Shown here: one piece after another, positions 1 through 6,602 of the stretch
Numbering within the stretch: position 1 is the first letter of the stretch
How the letters are laid out: every line of letters begins with the position of its first letter
Assembly (NCBI GenBank): GCA_025937035.1
Contig: JAICSG010000101.1
Span: 1-9,420 of the forward strand
DNA length: 9,420 bases
Direction: 5' to 3'
DNA from: Thermoanaerobaculia bacterium
Lineage (GTDB): Bacteria > Acidobacteriota > Thermoanaerobaculia > Multivoradales > UBA5704
Translations under genes and position numbers: made by a program
The notes under the pieces: model-generated
What the model was told of the DNA's origin: nothing
What the model saw: the letters and a program-made list of their open reading frames with translations, nothing else
The model's database searches: none

Positions 1-1
1 C

Positions 2-301
2 CTGTTCCTGGTGACGGAAGCACCGGCGCAGATCATGAACCGGCAGCTCGTCTGCCCCGAGAAGAAGATCCCCGCGGGCTGGATCAAGGTCGACGCCAGC
101 ACCAGCCCCTCCGACTGCGGTGGCAACGCCTGGATCCTGGAGCCCTACACCAACAAGTCGGTCGGCTCGGGCATGACCGTCTGCGCCGACCAGCCGACCC
201 CACCGGGGTGGCAGACGCTCGGCTTCGCGACCAGCACCGGCCAGTGCGTGGACGCCGGCTTCCGGGGAGACAACATCAAGACGATCATCCGGGTGGATTA
301 G
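2..301 (+). CDS. Cys/Gly-Trp repeat protein, 3' part only, probably secreted
   Basis: The reading frame is already open at base 2 and ends with TAG at 299-301, leaving 99 codons. A GTG at 11 has no ribosome binding site before it, so the true start is probably upstream of the window. Two similar units of about 35-40 residues are visible: each starts with a Cys, has a Pro-x-Gly-Trp about seven residues later, then a Thr/Ser-rich stretch and a second Cys. The first continues into CGGNAWILEP and the second ends near the C-terminus. Four Cys in two pairs suggest a small disulfide-stabilised exported protein, but any signal peptide would lie outside the window. I do not recognise a named family and assign no function. 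It converges on the Fic gene, with a hairpin between them. Coding status is fairly likely from the internal repeat and composition. Confidence 0.65.
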   Translation: MFLVTEAPAQIMNRQLVCPEKKIPAGWIKVDASTSPSDCGGNAWILEPYTNKSVGSGMTVCADQPTPPGWQTLGFATSTGQCVDAGFRGDNIKTIIRVD

Positions 302-321
302 AGCGCGCCTTCACTTCCCAA

Positions 322-368
322 CCCCTCTCTCCCAGCCCTCTCCGTCCGCCCGGCCGGGGAGAGAGGGG
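322..368. repeat. Perfect 12-bp inverted repeat, possible bidirectional terminator
   Basis: CCCCTCTCTCCC at 322-333 is the exact reverse complement of GGGAGAGAGGGG at 357-368, with a 23-base C-rich loop. It fills the 96-base gap between the stop codons of two convergent genes, the usual place for a shared terminator. Neither strand has a clear T-run after the stem, so it is not a textbook intrinsic terminator. Similar CCCTCTCCC/GGGAGAGGG hairpins are common dispersed intergenic elements in GC-rich bacteria, so it may be a copy of such a repeat. Confidence 0.6.
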
Positions 369-397
369 CGTCAAGGCACTCTCCAGCGCTCGAGAGC

Positions 398-1501
398 TCA
401 GGATTCCGGCGAGAGGGAATAGCTGGTGCTGCGCCCGCCTTCCGGGTTGCGGACGAGGAGCCCACTCTCGACAAGCGGCAGGATGTCCCGCAAGGCGGTG
501 TCCTGGGAGCACTTGGCGAGCTTCGCGTACTTGGACGTCGTGAGCTTGCCCTCGAAGCCGTCGAGCAGGCGGTTGAGGACGAGGCGCTGGCGGTCGTTGA
601 GAGCGACGTTCCGCGCCCGCTCCCAGAAGCGAGCCTTGGCGAGGACGGAGCCCAGCGTGCCTTGCGCGGCATCGATGGCGCGCCCCAGACATCCCAGGAA
701 CCAGCTCATCCAGGGCGTAATGTCCAGCGTTCCCTTCTGAGTCCGCTCCAGGATGTCATAGTAGGCCCTGCGCTCCTGCCGGATCTGCGTCGACATGCTG
801 TAGAACCGTTGCGGGCTGCCCTCCGAGCGCGCGAGGGTCATGTCGGCGATGGCGCGCGCGATACGGCCATTGCCGTCCTCGAACGGGTGGATCGTCACGA
901 ACCAGAAGTGGGCTTGCGCGGCTTTCAACACGGGATCGATCCCGGTGGCCGTCTCGAACCAATCCAGGAATGCGCCCATTTCGGAATCGAGGCGCTCCGC
1001 TTTCGGCGCTTCGAAGTGGACGTGCTCCTTTCCGATCGGACCGGAGACCACCTGCATGGGCCCTTTGCTGCCGTCGTACCACGCCCCGGTCCGGATCCGG
1101 GCCATGCCGCTGCGGCCGGTGGGAAACAGCGATGCATGCCAGGCGAACAGCCGTTCGGCGGTCAGCGGCTGGTCGAACCGGCGCGTGGCGTCGAGCATCA
1201 TTTCGACAATCCCCTCGACATGGCGGTCGGCCGGCTTGAGGGCGCCGATGTCCAGCCCCAATCGCCGGGCGATCGACGAGCGGACCTGCTCGGCGTCGAG
1301 CGTCTCCCCTTCGATCTCGCTGCTCTTGACCACGTCGCCGGTCAGCGTCTGGAGCACCGCCTTCTGCTGAAGACTGAAACCGAGCGCCTCCATGTGCCCG
1401 ATGAGCCGGCCTTGCCGGTGGCGGACGGAGGCGAGAAGCCCCGCGAGCTCTCCTGGGTTCCAGTGGAACCGGGGCCAGTCCTGAAGCTCATGGATATACA
1501 T
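398..1501 (-). CDS. Fic family protein (DUF4172-Fic-winged helix), putative AMP transferase
   Basis: Proteins of this family transfer AMP, or another nucleotide part, from a nucleotide to a hydroxyl side chain of a target protein. The 367-residue product starts MYIHELQ, then WPRFHW, typical of the N-terminal DUF4172 domain. SSEIEG at residues 60-65 fits the inhibitory motif [S/T]xxxE[G/N]; its position before the Fic core makes this a class II, self-inhibited Fic protein, with Glu64 predicted to block productive ATP binding. The active-site loop HPFEDGNGRIAR at 205-216 is complete, including catalytic His205. GPIGKEHVHFEAP resembles the flap that holds the target segment. Residues from about 300 look like a winged helix, so DNA binding is plausible. 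ATG at 1501 was preferred to an in-frame TTG at 1513 because MYIHE is the usual family start and the TTG lies inside a palindrome. No partner antitoxin is adjacent. Targets are unknown. Confidence 0.93.
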   Translation of the reverse strand: MYIHELQDWPRFHWNPGELAGLLASVRHRQGRLIGHMEALGFSLQQKAVLQTLTGDVVKSSEIEGETLDAEQVRSSIARRLGLDIGALKPADRHVEGIVEMMLDATRRFDQPLTAERLFAWHASLFPTGRSGMARIRTGAWYDGSKGPMQVVSGPIGKEHVHFEAPKAERLDSEMGAFLDWFETATGIDPVLKAAQAHFWFVTIHPFEDGNGRIARAIADMTLARSEGSPQRFYSMSTQIRQERRAYYDILERTQKGTLDITPWMSWFLGCLGRAIDAAQGTLGSVLAKARFWERARNVALNDRQRLVLNRLLDGFEGKLTTSKYAKLAKCSQDTALRDILPLVESGLLVRNPEGGRSTSYSLSPES

Positions 1502-1522
1502 TCTCCGCACCAACTGCGGAGA
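1502..1522. promoter_or_regulatory. Palindromic operator candidate at the fic start
   Basis: TCTCCGCA at 1502-1509 and TGCGGAGA at 1515-1522 are exact reverse complements separated by CCAAC. The repeat directly abuts the fic ATG (1501-1499). On the minus strand a CATAAT hexamer, five of six matches to the -10 consensus, lies at 1527-1522 and overlaps the outer base of the repeat. The palindrome would therefore cover the transcription start, a classic repressor position. The Fic protein's own winged helix is a natural candidate ligand. As RNA it could also form a hairpin touching the start codon. The lack of a well-spaced Shine-Dalgarno sequence suggests a very short leader. Binding is inferred. 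Confidence 0.55.
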
Positions 1523-1527
1523 TTATG
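1522..1527 (-). promoter_or_regulatory. Putative -10 element for fic
   Basis: The minus strand reads CATAAT here, 20 bases upstream of the fic ATG. No strong -35 hexamer is seen at 17-18 bases; the best candidate is a weak TTCTCC. Activity would leave a leader of only about 10-15 bases, consistent with the missing Shine-Dalgarno sequence. Confidence 0.35.
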
Positions 1528-1576
1528 ACCGAGATTCGCCGCAAGGAGAAGAGGCGGCTCCCCTGCCCCAAAGCGA

Positions 1577-1612
1577 AGAGCCCAGAGCCCCAGAGCCCAG
1601 AGAACACAGAGC
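1577..1612. repeat. Short purine-rich tandem repeat (agagccc)
   Basis: Units of agagccc/agagcccc occur three times in tandem from 1577, followed by decayed agagaac and agagctc units. It lies in the fic upstream region, about 75 bases before the start. Simple slippage is the likely origin; no function is apparent. Confidence 0.5.
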
Positions 1613-1741
1613 TCAGGGCGGGAATGGGGACAGCACAACCCGAAAGCCAATGTGTCTTTGAGCTCGCGGTTGCAAGCTTGCAACGAGCCGTTGCAACGTT
1701 GTAATGGGCCGTTGCAGGCATTTCTTTAGGTCATGAGCCAT
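1613..1741 (-). other. Possible 42-residue ORF of three heptads, doubtful
   Basis: A minus-strand ATG at 1741 opens a 42-residue frame containing LQRPITT, LQRLVAS and LQPRAQR in succession, a heptad pattern produced by the 21-bp DNA repeat. The frame is open further upstream, where it reads FFAKKFLAS, so this could be the tail of a decayed gene. No ribosome binding site is obvious. It may equally be an intergenic repeat that happens to be open. Coding status is weak. Confidence 0.2.
1669..1719. repeat. 21-bp tandem repeat (2.4 copies) with embedded palindrome
   Basis: Units begin at 1669, 1690 and 1711; the first two are 21 bases long and agree at 16 positions, and the third is partial (about nine bases). 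TTGCAA or a near copy recurs at 1670, 1678, 1691, 1699 and 1712, that is at alternating 8- and 13-base steps. The first unit contains the perfect 16-bp palindrome GTTGCAAGCTTGCAAC (1669-1684), and the second a near-palindrome centred on AACGTT. The 21-base period equals two helical turns, as in protein-binding arrays, but it also equals seven codons. Confidence 0.65.
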
Positions 1742-1753
1742 CGAAGCCAGGAA

Positions 1754-1789
1754 TTTTTTGGCGAAAAAAAGTGCCGACCAGGGCCGTCG
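1754..1789 (-). terminator. Terminator-like segment after the four-gene cluster
   Basis: Downstream of the membrane-protein stop on the minus strand, CGAC (1789-1786) can pair with GTCG (1778-1775), followed after four bases by seven T residues (1770-1764). A second A/T hairpin, TTTTTT-GGCG-AAAAAA at 1754-1769, follows. The GC stem is only 4 bp, so this is a weak intrinsic terminator candidate. It stands out as A/T-rich in a very GC-rich window. Confidence 0.4.
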
Positions 1790-1797
1790 AGCCACCC

Positions 1798-2490
1798 CTA
1801 CATCCCGCCCAGCTGCCGCAGGAACAGCCCATAGCTGGGCGCGAAGAACGCCTTGACCAGGATGTCCACCAGGAGGCCGGCGAAGGCGAGCGCCATCAGC
1901 CGGACCTCCCAGCGCTCGAAGGGCCAGAGGAGGCGCGCCAGCAGCGGCCGGGAGAACAGGGCGCCGAGGAGCACGAAGGAGCAGACCCGCACCACCGACC
2001 AGGGGACCCAGGCGAGGATCGCGCCCAGGAAAGGGTGGCCGCTCGCCGCCGCGTAGCTCCCCACGAAGTAGCTCATGTAGGCCACCAGGAAGGCCCCCAG
2101 GACCAGCCCGAGATAGCCGCCGCTCGCCCAGGTCAGGAGCAGGAAGACGCCCAGGTGCAGCAGGTGCTGGGGGATGAAGAGTCGCGGGCTGTTCTCCGGC
2201 GCCACGCCGGTCCGGATCCAGCCAAACATCTCCTGGCGGTAGGCCTCGCCATGGAGGACGCCCTCGCGGGCCGCCTCCGGCCACCAGAGCACGGCCAGGA
2301 TCACCCCGGCGCTCAGCAGGAGGGCCCAGGCCATGCCGAGCGTCCAGGCGCCGAGATAATCCTGTCTCCGCACCCGCTCGGCGAAGGCCGGCCAGAGGGT
2401 CAGCGGCGCCACCAGGGGGAGGGCCCAGGCCCCGCCCGGCACGACCGCGAGGAGCGGGAGGAGGAGGGTGAGCGGCAGCAGCCAGCTCAC
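1798..2490 (-). CDS. Polytopic inner-membrane protein of unknown function
   Basis: The 230-residue product is almost entirely hydrophobic. Likely membrane segments lie near residues 3-20, 21-37, 48-69, 105-123, 125-146, 158-181 and 196-215, giving six or seven helices. Between the third and fourth is a polar stretch of about 35 residues. Conserved-looking features include the pair PQHLLHLG, the segment YMSYFVGSYAAASG and AWVPWSVVR; the paired His and the Arg in the membrane region could be functional. I do not recognise the family. The start is GTG at 2490, which overlaps the upstream TGA as GTGA; GGGGAG four bases before it supports initiation, and the junction suggests translational coupling to the dehydrogenase. 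The frame stays open far upstream, but that extension is Gly/Arg-rich and lies entirely over the dehydrogenase, so it was not used. It is the last gene of the cluster. Confidence 0.82.
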   Translation of the reverse strand: MSWLLPLTLLLPLLAVVPGGAWALPLVAPLTLWPAFAERVRRQDYLGAWTLGMAWALLLSAGVILAVLWWPEAAREGVLHGEAYRQEMFGWIRTGVAPENSPRLFIPQHLLHLGVFLLLTWASGGYLGLVLGAFLVAYMSYFVGSYAAASGHPFLGAILAWVPWSVVRVCSFVLLGALFSRPLLARLLWPFERWEVRLMALAFAGLLVDILVKAFFAPSYGLFLRQLGGM

Positions 2491-3203
2491 AGGGCTCCCC
2501 CGGCCGGCCCCAGGTGCACCTCCTCGACCAGCGTCGAGGGATCGGCGTCGAGGATGTAGCCCAGGGCGCGCGCCACCTCGCGGGGGCTCACCATGGCGGC
2601 GCGGTTCCACTCGCCGGGTAGGCGGTCCCAGATCGGCGTGTCGGTGGCGCCGGGATAGAGCGCGCTGATCCGCACGCCGGTCCCCTGCAGCTCCTCCCGC
2701 AGCACCGCCACCAGGCCGGCCAGCCCCCATTTGCTGGCGCAGTAGGCCGCCCAGCCGGGGAACCCCCGCCGGGCGGCGACCGAGAGGAGGGGGATGATCC
2801 ACCCCCGGCCGCGCGCCTTCATCGCCGGCAGCAGGGCCCGGATCAGCAGGAAGACGCCGGTCAGGTTGGTATCGACGATGGCGGCGAAGTCGTCCGGCGA
2901 GGTCTCCTCCACCGCCGCGATGGAGGTCACCCCCGCCGCGGGCACCAGCAGGTCGGCGGCCCCCCAGCGGGTCCGGACCTCCTCGGCGCAACGCTCCAGG
3001 GCCACGGCGTCGCGCACGTCGCAGGGTAGGATGAGGCCCCGCTCGGGCTGCCCCGCGAGCTCGAGCGTCTCTTCGAGGGGCTCCTGCCGGCGCCCCAGCA
3101 GCGCCAGATCGTACCCCCGGCGGGCCAGCTCCTGGGCGATCTCCCGCCCCAGACCGGAGCCGCCGCCGCTCACCACGGCCACGCCACGCGATTCCGTGCT
3201 CAT
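2487..3203 (-). CDS. Short-chain dehydrogenase/reductase (classical SDR)
   Basis: This soluble NAD(P)-dependent oxidoreductase of 238 residues has the usual classical SDR length. The Rossmann motif SGGGSGLG at 12-19 matches TGxxxGxG. Arg38-Arg39 after the second strand favour NADP(H). Asp62 in CDV fits the adenine-contacting position. The catalytic tetrad is complete: Asn113 (in TNLTG), Ser141, Tyr154 and Lys158 (YCASK), with the expected 13-residue Ser-Tyr spacing. Two departures are seen: the structural NNAG motif reads PAAG at 88-91, and the strand before the Ser reads IIPLLS. The LYPGATDTP segment is the usual post-catalytic loop. The substrate cannot be predicted. ATG at 3203 follows the kinase stop by 23 bases with only a weak ribosome binding site, so it is probably co-transcribed; its own stop overlaps the next start. 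Confidence 0.92.
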   Translation of the reverse strand: MSTESRGVAVVSGGGSGLGREIAQELARRGYDLALLGRRQEPLEETLELAGQPERGLILPCDVRDAVALERCAEEVRTRWGAADLLVPAAGVTSIAAVEETSPDDFAAIVDTNLTGVFLLIRALLPAMKARGRGWIIPLLSVAARRGFPGWAAYCASKWGLAGLVAVLREELQGTGVRISALYPGATDTPIWDRLPGEWNRAAMVSPREVARALGYILDADPSTLVEEVHLGPAGGAL

Positions 3204-3226
3204 GCCGCGTAGCCTATATCAGCCGC

Positions 3227-5956
3227 CTACCCTCTCCGGCGCCGGAGCTTCGCCTCGATGTCCGTGACCTGGCCGAGCCGGTCCTGGTTGTCCTCGGCGT
3301 GCTTCCGCAGGCTGGCGCGCGCCTCGCGCAGCAGGGCCGCCGCCTCGTCATAACGGCCGAGGTCGACCAGGCAGTCCGCCAGGGTGAACTTGGCGGTGGC
3401 CAGGTCGGGGTGATCCTTGCCCAGGGATTGCCGGCGCAGCGCGAGCGCCCGCCGCAGATAGGGCTCGGCCTTCGCCGGTCTCCCCAGCCCCATGTAGTCG
3501 CGCCCGATCTCGCGCAGGGCGAAATCGACGTGCGGATCGTGGACCTTCTCCAGGATCTCCAGCGCCTGCCGGGAGAAGGAGACCGCGTCCGGGTATTCCT
3601 TCAGGCCGCGATGGGCGCCGGCGATGAGCAGGAGGGCCTGGGCCACCTGGGCGCTGTCGCGGGGGAAATTCTGGCGCCGGATCTCCAGCGCCTGCTCGTA
3701 ATACCGGAGCGCCTCGGCCTGCCGGCCCTGCGCGTCGACGTCGGTCCCCAGGTTGACCAGGACCTCGTCGACCAGCCGGTGAGAGGGCCCGTACTGCGTC
3801 CGCACCGCCTGCAGCAGATCGCGGTTGATCGCCTCCGCCGCCGCCCAGCTCCCCTCGCGATGGAGCGTGTAGGCCAGGCTCTGGAGCGTGTCGCTGACGT
3901 CGGGGTGCTGCCGGCCCAGGATCTCCCGCTGGGCGCTCAGGGTCTTCCGGAGCAGCGCCTCGGCCTCCTTGTACTTGCCGGCCTCGATCAACACCGCGCC
4001 GACCTGGGACTGGACGTCCAGGAGGCGGGGGTCCTGCTTCCCCAGGGCCCCGCTCTCGACCACCAGCGCCTGGCGGGCGATCCTCTCGGCGGCGCCCCGG
4101 TTGCCCTGCGCCAGCTTCGCCTTGCTGAGGGAGAGCAGGCTCTCGGCCACGGTGGGCCCGACCGCGCCTTCCACCCGGGTGGCGATCCTCACCGCCTCCC
4201 GATGGAGCTTCTCGGCCTCCTCGGCCTTGCCGGTGTTGGCGAGGAGGTTTCCGAGCTCGTCGAGGGTCTTGGCGGTCTGCAGGCTGCCGTCCCCCAGCCG
4301 GGCCTTCTCGATGGCCAGCGACTGGCGGAGCAGCCGCTCGGCCTCGGCGAAGGCGGAACGCTCCCGTTTGAGCAGGCCCAGATGCTCCAGGCTCTCGGCG
4401 ACCTCCAGCGAATCCGGCCCGAAGGTGGCGCGGCGGAGCGCCAGCCCCCGTTCGAGGAGCGGCTCCGCGCGGTCGTAGCGGCCGAGCCCCCGCTCGACCT
4501 CCCCGATGGCGTCCATCAAGGCCGCCTGCACGTCCGGCCGGCCCGAGAGGTCGCGCGAGACCCGCTCCGCCCCGCGGGACAGGATCTCGTCCGCGGTCAG
4601 ATGCTCCCCCTTCGTGTGGTAGGGGTCGGCCTCCTTGAAGGTGTCCAGCAGGAAGCTCAGGGAGTACTGCGCCTTGTCGCGCTCGCGGGCGATCCGCCGC
4701 CCCTGGACGATCAGGCTGGAGATGAATGCCGCCAGCAGCACGACCACCAGGGCCGCCGCCGAGACGCCGACCCGGTGCCGGCGCACGAACTTGCGGGTGC
4801 GGTAGGACAGGGTGTCCGGCCGGGCCACCACCGGCAGGCTGTGGAGGTGGTTCTCGATGTCCCGGGAGAGCTGCGCCGCCGAGCCGTAGCGGCGCGACGG
4901 CTCCTTGCGCAAGGCCATGAGGGCGATGTTGTCGAGATCCCCGTGCAGGCGGCGGCGCAGGGCCTGCGGCCGGGCACACCGGGTCCGGGCGATCTCCTCG
5001 GCCGAGGGCTCGCCGGGGCGGAACAGGGCGGCGCTCGGCCGCTCCGGCTCAGCCTCACAGATGGCGCGCTCGATCTCGTGGGCGAAGCCGTTCTCGACCC
5101 GGTACGGGGTGCGGCCTGCGAGCAGCCCATAGAGCACCACGCCGAGCGAATAGACGTCGCTCGCGGTGGTGATCGCCTCCCCGCGCACCTGCTCGGGGCT
5201 GGCGTAGCTCGGCGTCATGATCCGCGAGCCGGTCCGCGTGAGGTCCGGCTTGGTGGCCGAGCCGGGCTCCAGGCGCTTGGCGATGCCGAAGTCGAGCAGC
5301 TTGGGCTCCCCCGCCTCCGTGACCAGGATGTTGCCCGGCTTGAGGTCGCGGTGGACCAGCAGGTTCTGGTGGGCGTACTGGACGGCCGAGCAGATCCGGC
5401 GGAACAGGTCGAGCCGCTGGTCGATGGCGAGCTGGTGGCGGTCGCAATACTCGTCGAGAGGGAGCCCCTCGACGAGCTCCATCACCAGATAGGGACGGCC
5501 GTCCGGGGTGCTGCCGCCGTCGTAGAGACGGGCGATGTTGGGGTGCTCGAGCCGGGCGAGGATCTGCCGCTCGGCGAGGAAGCGGTGGACCGCCTCGGTC
5601 CCCTGCAGCCCTGAGCGGAGGATCTTCAGCGCCACGTCCTGCTGATAGTGCTCGTCCTCCCGCCGGGCGAGGTAGACCGTGCCCATGCCGCCGGCGCCCA
5701 GCCGGCGCAGCAGGCGGTAGGGACCGAGGCGCTCCCCCGTCTCCACCTCCGGCACCAGCCCCAGCAGCTCGCTCGCCGGCTGCTCGAGGAAGGTGTCGCT
5801 GGCCTCGTCCGCCAGGAGCAGGCGCTCCACCGCCTCCCGCAGCTCGGAGTCCCCGGCGCAGGCCTCGTCGAGGAAGGCCAGGCGCTGGGCGAGGGGACGG
5901 TCGAGCGCCTCGGCGAAGACTTGATCGATCTCTCGCCAGCGGTCCGCTCCGATCAC
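3227..5956 (-). CDS. Membrane Ser/Thr protein kinase with C-terminal TPR array
   Basis: The 909-residue product has four parts. Residues 1-70 form the helical leader (RW...VFAEALDRP...FLDEAC) usual in acidobacterial kinases of this type. Residues 80-370 are a Hanks-type kinase with GAGGMG (87-92), VALK Lys111, αC Glu129, HRDLKPGN (202-209, an RD kinase), DFG (222-224) and SPE in place of APE (253-255), so all catalytic residues are present. One membrane helix lies near 397-417, after basic residues. From about 450 to the end are roughly ten 42-residue TPR units of the kinesin light chain type (ALxxRRxxxG..HP.VA.(S/T)L). With the kinase in the cytoplasm, the TPR region should be outside the membrane and may bind a signal protein. 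GTG at 5956 overlaps the sigma factor stop as GTGA; the frame is open to 6016 but that extension lies inside the sigma gene. The sigma factor is the likely substrate. Confidence 0.93.
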   Translation of the reverse strand: MIGADRWREIDQVFAEALDRPLAQRLAFLDEACAGDSELREAVERLLLADEASDTFLEQPASELLGLVPEVETGERLGPYRLLRRLGAGGMGTVYLARREDEHYQQDVALKILRSGLQGTEAVHRFLAERQILARLEHPNIARLYDGGSTPDGRPYLVMELVEGLPLDEYCDRHQLAIDQRLDLFRRICSAVQYAHQNLLVHRDLKPGNILVTEAGEPKLLDFGIAKRLEPGSATKPDLTRTGSRIMTPSYASPEQVRGEAITTASDVYSLGVVLYGLLAGRTPYRVENGFAHEIERAICEAEPERPSAALFRPGEPSAEEIARTRCARPQALRRRLHGDLDNIALMALRKEPSRRYGSAAQLSRDIENHLHSLPVVARPDTLSYRTRKFVRRHRVGVSAAALVVVLLAAFISSLIVQGRRIARERDKAQYSLSFLLDTFKEADPYHTKGEHLTADEILSRGAERVSRDLSGRPDVQAALMDAIGEVERGLGRYDRAEPLLERGLALRRATFGPDSLEVAESLEHLGLLKRERSAFAEAERLLRQSLAIEKARLGDGSLQTAKTLDELGNLLANTGKAEEAEKLHREAVRIATRVEGAVGPTVAESLLSLSKAKLAQGNRGAAERIARQALVVESGALGKQDPRLLDVQSQVGAVLIEAGKYKEAEALLRKTLSAQREILGRQHPDVSDTLQSLAYTLHREGSWAAAEAINRDLLQAVRTQYGPSHRLVDEVLVNLGTDVDAQGRQAEALRYYEQALEIRRQNFPRDSAQVAQALLLIAGAHRGLKEYPDAVSFSRQALEILEKVHDPHVDFALREIGRDYMGLGRPAKAEPYLRRALALRRQSLGKDHPDLATAKFTLADCLVDLGRYDEAAALLREARASLRKHAEDNQDRLGQVTDIEAKLRRRRG

Positions 5957-6573
5957 ACTCCGCCCCCCCCGGGCGACTGCAGCTCCTTGTAGAGCCAGGC
6001 CTTGGCCCGCCGCCACTCGCGACCCACCGTCTCCGGGGAGATGCCGAGCTGGGCGGCCGTCTCCTCCAGCGTCAATCCGCCGAAAAAGCGGAGCTCCACC
6101 ACGGCGGCCTTGCGTGGATCGATCTTCTCCAGGGCGACCAGCGCCTCGTCCACGGCCAGCAGGTCGGTGCCCTTCATCGCCCCCAGGTCCGCGACCTCGG
6201 CCAGGGTGACCTTCTCCATCTTGCCCCCCCGCTTGAGCCGGTTCTGGTGGCGGGCGTAGTCCACCAGGATGCGCCGGATCAGGTGGGCGGCGAAGGCGAA
6301 GAAGTGCTCGCGGCTGGGCCAGTGGAAGCCCTCCTGCCCGTCCAGGCGGAGGTAGGCCTCGTGGACAATGGCGGTCGCCTGGAGCGTATGGTCGGCGCGC
6401 TCCCGGCGGAGTTGCTGCGAGGCGATGCGCCGCAGCTCGTCATATACCTGGGGCAGGACCCGCACCGCGGCCTCCTGGTCCCCGTCACTCCATTTCTGCA
6501 GCAGTTGGGTGATCCCCTCCCGTCCCGCCCCCTCCAGGCCCTCCGGTCCCTCTCCTGTCAGAACGTGCCTCAA
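5953..6573 (-). CDS. ECF sigma factor, Sigma70_ECF/TIGR02999 type
   Basis: This 206-residue protein directs RNA polymerase to a specific promoter set. Region 2 spans about residues 20-112, with ITQLLQKWSDGDQEA, VYDELRRIA, LQATAIVHEAYLRL and ILVDYARHQ, all characteristic of this group. Region 4 spans about 140-200, with a helix-turn-helix LTLEETAAQLGISPETVGRE. No anti-sigma factor gene is nearby; in related sigma/kinase pairs control is thought to be by kinase phosphorylation, as shown for EcfP/PknT in Vibrio parahaemolyticus. The start is TTG at 6573, with AGAGGTG five bases upstream; family members usually begin close to ITQLLQ, so about 18 residues at the N-terminus are extra or the start is slightly later. 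The last codons run through an eight-G tract before a TGA that overlaps the kinase start. Confidence 0.93.
   Translation of the reverse strand: MRHVLTGEGPEGLEGAGREGITQLLQKWSDGDQEAAVRVLPQVYDELRRIASQQLRRERADHTLQATAIVHEAYLRLDGQEGFHWPSREHFFAFAAHLIRRILVDYARHQNRLKRGGKMEKVTLAEVADLGAMKGTDLLAVDEALVALEKIDPRKAAVVELRFFGGLTLEETAAQLGISPETVGREWRRAKAWLYKELQSPGGGGV
5963..5970 (-). other. G8 tract with potential -1 slippery site at sigma/kinase junction
   Basis: Minus-strand GGGGGGGG followed by C lies five codons before the sigma stop. In the sigma frame it reads GGG GGG GGC, so G-GGG-GGC fits the slippery heptamer form X-XXY-YYZ. The kinase frame is the -1 frame and is open across this point. One backward slip would yield a continuous sigma-kinase fusion; length change of the tract would do the same genetically. 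No downstream stimulator was identified. Confidence 0.35.
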
Positions 6574-6602
6574 TGGCGCACCTCTTCAATCAGTGGACTT
6601 GC

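Noticed and set aside
1502..1513. TTG start at 1513 for the Fic gene
   Set aside because: It adds only four residues, lies inside the palindrome, and the family normally starts at MYIHE.
662..1528. A 288-codon plus-strand frame over the Fic gene
   Set aside because: It is a shadow frame antisense to a gene with a complete Fic motif.
2491..2991. Upstream extension of the membrane-protein frame
   Set aside because: The extension is Gly/Arg/Pro-rich and lies fully within the SDR gene, whereas the GTG at 2490 has a ribosome binding site and a standard GTGA junction.
3299..5614. A 771-codon open frame on the plus strand
   Set aside because: It runs antisense to the kinase gene. The kinase motifs and TPRs are unmistakable, and long antisense open frames are expected in such GC-rich coding DNA. 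Its translation has no recognisable domain.
5957..6016. Kinase start at 6016
   Set aside because: The extra 20 residues lie inside the sigma gene and do not resemble the family leader, which begins near RWREIDQVF. The open frame matters only for the frameshift idea.
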